In this document: positions 58,168-64,000 of the stretch, one piece after another
Layout: each line of letters opens with the position of its first letter
Numbering within the stretch: position 1 is the stretch's first letter
NCBI GenBank assembly: GCA_963846925.1
Contig: CAWJXW010000019.1
Coordinates: 1-64,000, forward strand
Direction: 5' to 3'
DNA length: 64,000 bases
DNA from: JAQBQB01 sp963846925
Lineage (GTDB): Bacteria > Gemmatimonadota > Gemmatimonadetes > Gemmatimonadales > Gemmatimonadaceae
The notes under the pieces: generated by a model
Told to the model about the DNA's origin: nothing
What the model saw: the letters and a program-made list of their open reading frames with translations, nothing else
The model's database searches: none
Program-made: the position numbers and the translations under genes

Positions 58168-59320
58168 ATGCCCGCACGTACACGACGGCCCTCCGACGGA
58201 CAGGTCCTGTTGATGGTGGGCACGCTCAAGGGCGCGTTCATCTTTACGTCCGGCGAAAAGCGCTCCCGATGGACGATGCACGGGGGCGGGCCGCACTTCT
58301 CCGGCGAATCGGTGTACGCGCTGGCGTACGACGAACGCGGCGGGCGCCGACGGCTTCTCGCGTCGACTCGCAGCTTCCACTGGGGAAGCACGATTCGCAC
58401 GAGCGACGACTTCGGCGCGACGTGGTCGGGGCCGGAGCGACAGACGGTGCGTTTCCCCGAGTCGTCGGGCTTGTCGCTCGTGCAGGTGTGGCAGATCAAG
58501 CCCGGTCCGGCGGATCAGCCGGATCTGCTCTGGGCCGGCGTCGAGCCGACGGCGCTGTTCGAGTCGCGCGACGGCGGCGACAGCTGGAACGCCGGTCGAC
58601 GGCTCTGTTGACGCACGAGCATCGTCCGCGGTGGACGCCCGGGCGGCGGCGGCATGTGCCTGCACACGATCGTGCCCGACCCCGCAGAACTCGAGTCGCA
58701 TGCTGATCGCGATGTCGACGGGCGGCGTCTACCGCACCGATGACGGCGGCAATTCGTGGCGCGCGCGCAACGTGGGCGTGCGCGCGCAGTTTCTCCCCAA
58801 CAAGTATCCCGAATTCGGCCAGTGCGTGCACAAGGTCGTGCACCATCCGGCGCGTCCCGAGCGGCTCTTCCTCCAGAACCACTGGGGCCTCTATCGCAGC
58901 GACGATTGGGGAGACAACTGGACCGACGTGGCGAACGGTGTGCCCTCCGATTTCGGCTTCACGATGCAGATGCACCCGCACGATCCGGATACGGTCTACA
59001 TAGTGCCTCTGCAGTCCGACGAGTTCCGCTGCACGCCGGAGGCCAAGCTCCGCGTCTATCGCACGCGCGACGCCGGCAACTCATGGGAGGCGTTGGCGAA
59101 CGGATTGCCGCAGAAGGATGCGTACGAGACCGTCGTTCGCGATGCGATGTCGGCGGACTCACACGATCCGGCCGGCATCTACTTCGGCACGCGGAGCGGA
59201 AAACTTTTCGCGTCGGCCGACGGCGGTGACTCGTGGACTCGCGTGGCCGATTCGCTGCCACCAGTCGTCTGCGTACGCGCGGTGGTCGTCGGCGCCGCCG
59301 GCGCGTCAGCGGCGGCCTGA
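58168..59320 (+). CDS. BNR/sortilin-type repeat protein, several frameshifts
   Basis: The protein has repeated Asp-box motifs of sialidase/sortilin propellers: RTSDDFGATWSGP, ESRDGGDSWNA, YRTDDGGNSWRA, YRSDDWGDNWTDV, YRTRDAGNSWEAL, ASADGGDSWTRV. Between about 58575 and 58690 at least two or three frame changes occur; parts such as GGGMCLHTIVPDP can be read in alternate frames. Without them the protein would have about 384 residues. It has no signal peptide, so it is probably cytoplasmic. It is followed by MoaD-like and MoeB-like genes in tight succession, 10 bases apart. Confidence 0.8.
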
Positions 59321-59330
59321 CCGGGGACGC

Positions 59331-59612
59331 ATGTCGATCGCCGTTGTTCTTCCCCGCGCGCTGTATCCGTACTCGCGTGGCAACAGCACTCTCACACTCG
59401 AGGATCCCTGCGCGACCGTCGCCGACGCGTTGTCCGTCATCGGATCGCGGTGGCCGGGCGTGCTCGACCGGGTGATGACGGAGCAGGGTGCGGTGCGCGA
59501 GCACGTGAACATCTTCGTCGGCGAAGAGAGCATTCGCTTCGCCAACGGGCTCGCAACTAGGGTCGGCGACGGCGACACGATCATGATCGTCGCGGCGGTG
59601 AGCGGCGGCTGA
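59331..59612 (+). CDS. MoaD/ThiS-like sulfur carrier
   Basis: A 93-residue ubiquitin-fold protein ending in the di-glycine of sulfur carriers (DTIMIVAAVSGG). The N-terminal strand IAVVLPRAL, the middle TVADALSVIGSRWPGV and VNIFVGEESIRF match the MoaD/ThiS family. Its C-terminal glycine would be adenylated and thiocarboxylated by the MoeB-like enzyme encoded next. Molybdopterin, thiamin, cysteine and thio-tRNA pathways all use such carriers; no moaE, thiG or cysM is near, so the pathway is open. Confidence 0.88.
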   Translation: MSIAVVLPRALYPYSRGNSTLTLEDPCATVADALSVIGSRWPGVLDRVMTEQGAVREHVNIFVGEESIRFANGLATRVGDGDTIMIVAAVSGG

Positions 59613-59644
59613 CCAGTGGGCGTGCTCGCCCAGTAGCTTTCGGC

Positions 59645-60784
59645 ATGGATCTCTCGCGGGACGAGCTGCTCCGCTACAGCCGCCACCTGATTCTGCCGGA
59701 CGTCGGGCTCGATGGTCAGCAGCGGATCAAAGCCGCACGCGTGCTGCTCGTCGGCGCCGGAGGCCTTGGGTCTCCGGCGGCGCTCTACCTCGCCGCCGCG
59801 GGCGTCGGCACGATCGGGCTCGTCGACTTCGACGTCGTCGACGTGTCGAATCTTCAGCGTCAGGTGTTGCACGGCACGGCGGCGATCGGCCGGCCGAAGC
59901 TCGAGTCGGCCCGCGCGCGCATCGCCGACCTCAATCCCAACGTCAACGTCGAGACATACGAGACGCGTCTCACGTCCGAGAACGCGCTCGAGATTCTCGG
60001 CGGGTACGACGTGATCGTCGACGGGACGGACAACTTCGCGACGCGCTATCTCGTGAACGACGCGTGCGTGCTGCTCGGCAAGCCGAACGTGTACGGCTCC
60101 ATCTTCCGTTTCGACGGACAGGCCTCGGTCTTCTGTACCGCGGACGGTCCCTGCTATCGATGCCTTTTCCCGACGCCGCCTCCGGCTGGGTCGGTGCCGA
60201 GCTGCGCCGAGGGCGGAGTGCTCGGTGTGCTCCCTGGGCTCGTCGGGACGATTCAGGCCACCGAGGCGCTCAAGTTGATTCTCGGCGTGGGTGACGCGTT
60301 GATCGGCAGATTACTGCTCGTCGACGCGCTCGGCATGAACTTTCGGACCGTGCGCGTGCGCCGCGACCCCAAGTGTCCGGCGTGCGGCACGCGCGAGCTC
60401 ACTCAGCTCATCGACTACGACGAGTACTGCGGCACTTCACCGACAACGAGCACGTCGACCATGACACGCATTCCTGAAATGACACCTCGCGAATTGGCCG
60501 ACGCGCTCGAGCGCGGCGACGACCTCGATCTGCTCGACGTGCGCGAGCCGTACGAGTGGAGTCTGGGCGTCCTGCCGAACGCCAGGCTGGTACCGCTCGG
60601 ATCCCTTCCCGCGGCGATGTCATCGCTCGACGCACGGCGAGACATCGTCGTGTATTGCCGCTCGGGATTACGGAGCGCCGACGCCGTGAAGCGACTTTGC
60701 GCGGCGGGCTTTCGCGCGACGAACCTCGCGGGTGGAATCCTCCGCTGGAGCGACGAAGTGGACCCGACACTTCCGAAGTACTAA
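59645..60784 (+). CDS. moeZ: MoeB/MoeZ-type adenylyltransferase with C-terminal rhodanese
   Basis: A 379-residue E1-like enzyme. Residues 1-250 are ThiF/MoeB: RYSRHLILPDVG, nucleotide loop GAGGLGS (37-43), DFDVVDVSNLQRQVLH, DGTDNFATRYLVND, and zinc cysteines CYRC and CPAC. Residues about 280-379 are a rhodanese domain with the active cysteine C338 in YCRSGLRS. It adenylates and sulfurates the C-terminus of the adjacent carrier protein. This two-domain layout is that of MoeZ/MOCS3-like proteins. Confidence 0.9.
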   Translation: MDLSRDELLRYSRHLILPDVGLDGQQRIKAARVLLVGAGGLGSPAALYLAAAGVGTIGLVDFDVVDVSNLQRQVLHGTAAIGRPKLESARARIADLNPNVNVETYETRLTSENALEILGGYDVIVDGTDNFATRYLVNDACVLLGKPNVYGSIFRFDGQASVFCTADGPCYRCLFPTPPPAGSVPSCAEGGVLGVLPGLVGTIQATEALKLILGVGDALIGRLLLVDALGMNFRTVRVRRDPKCPACGTRELTQLIDYDEYCGTSPTTSTSTMTRIPEMTPRELADALERGDDLDLLDVREPYEWSLGVLPNARLVPLGSLPAAMSSLDARRDIVVYCRSGLRSADAVKRLCAAGFRATNLAGGILRWSDEVDPTLPKY

Positions 60785-60791
60785 TCAGGTC

Positions 60792-60819
60792 ACCGGTCCA
60801 CCGGTCCACCGGTCCACCG
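60792..60819. repeat. Tandem octamer ACCGGTCC, 3.5 copies
   Basis: Three perfect units and half a fourth between the stops of two convergent genes, 8 bases after the MoeZ stop. Confidence 0.9.
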
Positions 60820-60821
60820 CG

Positions 60822-62082
60822 TCAAGGTTTCACGAGGGCCTCGAGCGCGGCCCAGTTCAACTTGTCGCGAATCCGGATGGCGTCGGCGAGGCGTCGTTCC
60901 GCCGTTTGCTTTTCCTGCTCGCGTTCTTCGCCCGCGTACATCTGGTACGTCGAGTCGACGACGCCCTGCAACCCCGGAAGACACACCCAGAGCAACTGCG
61001 GAACCGACGGCGCGATCGACTGATCGTAGAACGACGGATTCGGTTGTACAGGCAGCACCACGCCCTCGTCGTCCTTTGGCGCCGAGCGTGTACATGCCGC
61101 GGCCATGATCGATCAGATACGCGGGTGACTTTCGATCCTCCGCCGAGAGCGCGTCCAGGCTGGCTTGGAGCTGCGCGATGTTCGCCGCCTCACCCTCGCG
61201 TCCCTCCTTGACGATTTCCTGATACCGCTGGTCGCCGCCGCCGGCCGCTGCCGAACGTAGCCCGGCTTCCTGCTGCTTCTCGGCGTCGCGAAACGCTTCG
61301 GTCATCTGCCGGATGGTCGCCGTGTCGCCGCCCATCTTGCGGACCGCGTCGATCGTCTGGCGGTTCGACGCTTCGCGCTTGGGTCGATCGCGCAGGAATC
61401 GCTGCAGCGCGTCGTTGGTTGGCGTCGTCGTCTCCGCGGCGCGCTGGCTCTGGTGATTCGCCGACGCGGCTCGCGCCTTGACCAGCTCGAGTGTGTAGTA
61501 CCGCTCCTTTGTCAGCGGAATGAGCGGCGGCACCGGCCGATGCGCGATGTATGTGCACGCGCCGTTGTAGACGGGACGGCCGCGGAACTTGCCCGTTTCC
61601 TTGAGGTCGTACAGCACGCGCGGTCCGTGGTCGACCTCTTCGTCGGTGCTCTCGATCTCGCCCTGGTCGCCGAGTGTGTTGATGGCCACGTGAAACGGAA
61701 CGGTGCCGCCCGTGGGTCCGATCTCCTTGCCGCCGCGCCCATTGTCCTCGAGTCCGAAGTAGTCGATCGCGCCGAGGATCGCGGCGTGATACGGCATGCC
61801 GGGTGCGTCGCCGGGAAGTCGCGCGCTGGCGAGCCGCTTCACCACCACCGTGTAGCCGATGGGGTTCGTGAGGGCGGCGTCGGCACGGAGAACGTCCAAC
61901 ACGCTCTGCGCCGCGGCGAACTCCGCGGTCCGTTGCGGGCCGGCGGGTATCTCTTTGCCCAAGTGGACGTCGGGCTTGATCGACAGCGAGCCGGGGTGTG
62001 TTTTCGGGTCGCCTTGCGCGAGCGCGCTGGTCGACAAGAGGCCGGCGACGGCAAGAGCGGCGAAGGATCTCGTGGTCGGCAT
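60822..62082 (-). CDS. Secreted protein of unknown function, one +1 frameshift
   Basis: About 419 residues with a signal peptide (FAALAVAGLLSTSALAQ). No family was recognised. Visible parts are VLDVLRADAALTNPIGYTVVV, YHAAILGAIDYFGLEDNGRGG, RYYTLELVKARA, a Gln/Glu/Arg-rich helical middle, and the end (in the next frame) with VVLPVQPNPSFYDQSIAP and LLWVCLPGLQGVVDSTYQMY. The frame change falls near 61080. Many tyrosines and prolines in the final part suggest a folded domain. It lies upstream of the ACCGGTCC array. Confidence 0.7.
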
Positions 62083-62107
62083 GTGGAAATGGGATGTGTG
62101 TGTTCGT

Positions 62108-63076
62108 TCACGGAAACGCGGCGGTGCGCCCGGACCCGATGTCCGTGATCGCGAGCTGCCGCGTCACGAGCGACAGATGGCCGACTCCACGCACGCCGTA
62201 GGGCGTTGTCGCCGGCGCGTTGAATCCCGCGAGCGATGCGCGTTTGAGCCACACGACGATGCCCGCGGCGCCATCGCGCCCGAGGAACGAGATCACGGCC
62301 TCGCTCAGCTCGCGGCCGTCCTCGAGGGCCGCGGTGACCGCCGCGTCGTCACCGCCGGCGGCCTTGTCGATCGGATCGATCGAGATGTGCAGCTCGTCGC
62401 GGGGCAGACCGGTTTGCTCGTCGACCGACCACGCCGCCGCGATGCGTTGATCGCCGGAGGCGAACGTCACGTCCAAACCGGACGGGCGACCACCGCCGGC
62501 GAGATGCACGCTCGTTCCCGCGACGCCGTTGCGCACCCACGCCTCGCCCGCGCCGTAGGGCACCGGTGAGACGTCGGAGTAGTTCAGCCGCGCGTTCCCA
62601 CGCCGGCGTGGCGGCGCGCCGGTCACTCGCGAGGCGGTCAGCTCCAGCGTGATGATCGGATAACGCGTTCCGCTCTCGTTCGCCGCGGTCGACAGCTCTA
62701 CGCGCGTGAGGCGCGCATCATCGAGCGACACGGCGTCGCCCGCTCGCTCGCCGCTCGGCGGCGCGATTCGTACCGCGAGACGCTCTCGCGAGAAGAGCGC
62801 CTGGTACAGCGGTGCGACGCACGATGAGGCCACCTGAATCTCGAACGAGCGGCGATGCGCGCTGCGCGGGGTGATCTCGCCGAACGACCGCAATCGGACG
62901 CCGGATGATCCGGCCTCGGCGCACGCCGCCGGCGGAATCGCGCCGTGCACGCTTCCGGTGAGCGTCACCGTTCCGCCGTCGGAGACCGGCGTCGCCCCAG
63001 CTCCCACCGCGAACAGCGGGGCGAAGGCAAGAGCCAACGCCGGCAAGCCGCACCACGCACCCCCCCCCAACGTCAT
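62108..63076 (-). CDS. Secreted protein of unknown function
   Basis: About 322 residues, with a signal peptide (LPALALAFAPLFAVGAGA). The rest is beta-rich with polar strands (FEIQVASSCVAPLYQAL, TRVELSTAANESGTRYPIITLELTA). A distant likeness to tube-forming Hcp-type strands was considered but is not convincing. The ATG at 63076 was chosen; a TTG at 63100 is less likely because it would place charged residues before the signal. A run of nine C at 63060-63068 lies within the signal sequence, where an indel would be easy to miss. Confidence 0.55.
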   Translation of the reverse strand: MTLGGGAWCGLPALALAFAPLFAVGAGATPVSDGGTVTLTGSVHGAIPPAACAEAGSSGVRLRSFGEITPRSAHRRSFEIQVASSCVAPLYQALFSRERLAVRIAPPSGERAGDAVSLDDARLTRVELSTAANESGTRYPIITLELTASRVTGAPPRRRGNARLNYSDVSPVPYGAGEAWVRNGVAGTSVHLAGGGRPSGLDVTFASGDQRIAAAWSVDEQTGLPRDELHISIDPIDKAAGGDDAAVTAALEDGRELSEAVISFLGRDGAAGIVVWLKRASLAGFNAPATTPYGVRGVGHLSLVTRQLAITDIGSGRTAAFP

Positions 63077-63096
63077 CGCGCGAACCGAGTCGCCGT

Positions 63097-64000
63097 TCAA
63101 TTCTTCACCAACTCGACGCGGCGATTCTGCTGGCGGCCTTCCGGTGTGTCGTTCGACGCCGCTGGTTTCGTGGAGCCGAGGCCCTTGCTGACGAGACGTC
63201 CGGCGTCGACGTGGTAATTCGCGATCAGGAACTGACGAACGGCCGCCGCGCGCTTGTCGCTCAGCGCCTGATTCGACGCCGCCGATCCGACGTTGTCGGT
63301 GTGCCCCTCGATCGTGAGCTTGAGGTCGGCGTGATCCTTGAGCATCTGCCCGATCATGTCCAGCGTCGGCTTCGATTCGCCGCGAATGCGGTCGCTGCCG
63401 GTATCGAACAGGATGCCGTGCGTCGCGACGCGTCCGTCGGCCATGATCGCGTCGTAGAGCGGCTTGCCGCCGGCGGCGACGCGAATGTTCGACAGGTATC
63501 CCGGCTCGTCGTCGTTCCCGGGAACGCTCACCACGATCACCTTGCCGCGGCCGATGTTCGCGCTGGGCACGTTCGACACGCGGACGCCGTTCACGTACGT
63601 CTTCACGTACTTGCCGTCCGCCATCACGGCGACGTGCCCGATTGGCTTGACGGCTGCCTCGGGCAGATCCGACGATGAGTTGACGCCGCCGCCCGCGAGC
63701 TGACCGCTGCCCGGGGAGAACGAGGCCGTCGTGAGGTTATCGACCGCGTCGGGATCGGCAAAGTTCACTTCCAGGCTCCAACCATTCGAGCCGTGGTAGT
63801 CCGCCTCGAAGGTGAAGCGCTGTGGCAGAACTTCCGGCAGCGGAATCGTGACCACGCCGCCGCTGTTCGTGCGCAGGAACTGCTGCCCCTGCCATTTCGC
63901 GACCTCGAAGTTTCCGCGTCTGAGCTCGAGCCGCTTGGGGAAATCGCCGATGTTGTCCTTGGAGAAGTCCTCGGCGAAGATCACGCGATCGCCCGGAACG
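63097..64000 (-). CDS. OmpA-domain protein, N-terminus beyond window
   Basis: The frame is open to the window edge and reads VPGDRVIFAEDFSKDNIG without a clear start, so the 5' end is missing. A jelly-roll-like middle (GWSLEVNFADP, KYVKTYVNGVRVSN) looks like a concanavalin-type domain. The C-terminal 110 residues are an OmpA peptidoglycan-binding domain: GILFDTGSDRIRGES, LTIEGHTDNVGSAASNQALSDKRAAAVRQFL, GLGSTKPAASN and RQQNRRVELV. It anchors to the cell wall. The unknown secreted gene follows 20 bases behind it. Confidence 0.9.
   Translation of the reverse strand, partial: VPGDRVIFAEDFSKDNIGDFPKRLELRRGNFEVAKWQGQQFLRTNSGGVVTIPLPEVLPQRFTFEADYHGSNGWSLEVNFADPDAVDNLTTASFSPGSGQLAGGGVNSSSDLPEAAVKPIGHVAVMADGKYVKTYVNGVRVSNVPSANIGRGKVIVVSVPGNDDEPGYLSNIRVAAGGKPLYDAIMADGRVATHGILFDTGSDRIRGESKPTLDMIGQMLKDHADLKLTIEGHTDNVGSAASNQALSDKRAAAVRQFLIANYHVDAGRLVSKGLGSTKPAASNDTPEGRQQNRRVELVKN

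Noticed and set aside
62108..63076. Assignment as an Hcp-like secretion tube protein
   Set aside because: Only vague strand resemblance, no type VI or phage genes nearby, and an apparent signal peptide argues against it.

Overview
The window looks like a chromosomal segment from a member of the Gemmatimonadota or a close relative. This is an inference from very high GC content, several membrane-anchored Ser/Thr kinases, ADOP-type MacB permeases paired with PadR, secreted amidohydrolases in series, poorly conserved Shine-Dalgarno sites, and secreted DUF305/CHRD/OmpA proteins. No rRNA, tRNA, CRISPR array, phage or insertion sequence was recognised.

Layout. 1-6.8 kb: a Ser/Thr kinase fused to RCC1 repeats, flanked by an FHA protein and an Ig-like lipoprotein; then a Tat-exported HisC-like aminotransferase and a second kinase. 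6.9-11.5 kb: a YbjQ protein, a lipoprotein with two SnoaL-like halves, a broken ADOP permease and its PadR regulator with a clear palindromic operator. 11.5-16.1 kb: three amidohydrolases in one direction, two of them without the metal-binding HxH. 16.3-22.7 kb: envelope genes (OmpA, CHRD, L,D-transpeptidase, three paralogous beta-barrel proteins, two of which share a 343-bp identical 5' part). 22.9-29.2 kb: an NtrY/NtrC-type two-component pair, a membrane metallophosphoesterase and an intact amidohydrolase. 29.3-34.6 kb: a MacA/MacB-like operon with two ATPases. 34.9-41.4 kb: CapA-like phosphatase, NlpC/P60 hydrolase, queE, queC, a cystathionine gamma-synthase-type enzyme and an M28 peptidase. 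41.5-50.4 kb: an MCP overlapping a periplasmic-binding lipoprotein, facing a very large TPR/HD-GYP/GGDEF/STAND-ATPase/TPR signalling protein and a sigma-54-type activator that lacks GAFTGA. 50.5-54.5 kb: agmatine deiminase, N-carbamoylputrescine amidase, glycerate kinase and a peroxiredoxin. 54.7-64 kb: glycine-zipper lipoprotein, DUF305, LVIVD protein, BNR-repeat protein, MoaD-like and MoeB-rhodanese proteins, two secreted proteins of unknown function and an OmpA-domain protein.

The most striking feature is the peroxiredoxin at 53.9-54.5 kb. Its reading frame has a single in-frame TGA exactly where the peroxidatic cysteine of the PxxxTxxC motif belongs, and a perfect 7-bp hairpin follows at the spacing expected of a bacterial SECIS element. 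It is probably a selenoprotein.

Many genes carry single-base frameshifts, nearly all with a net length of +1, several in homopolymers. This looks like insertion-biased sequence error rather than gene decay. Only the ADOP permease at 8.4-11.0 kb is damaged densely enough to call a pseudogene. Short octamer tandem repeats (ACCGGTCC, AGCCGTCC) recur between genes, mostly next to stop codons.
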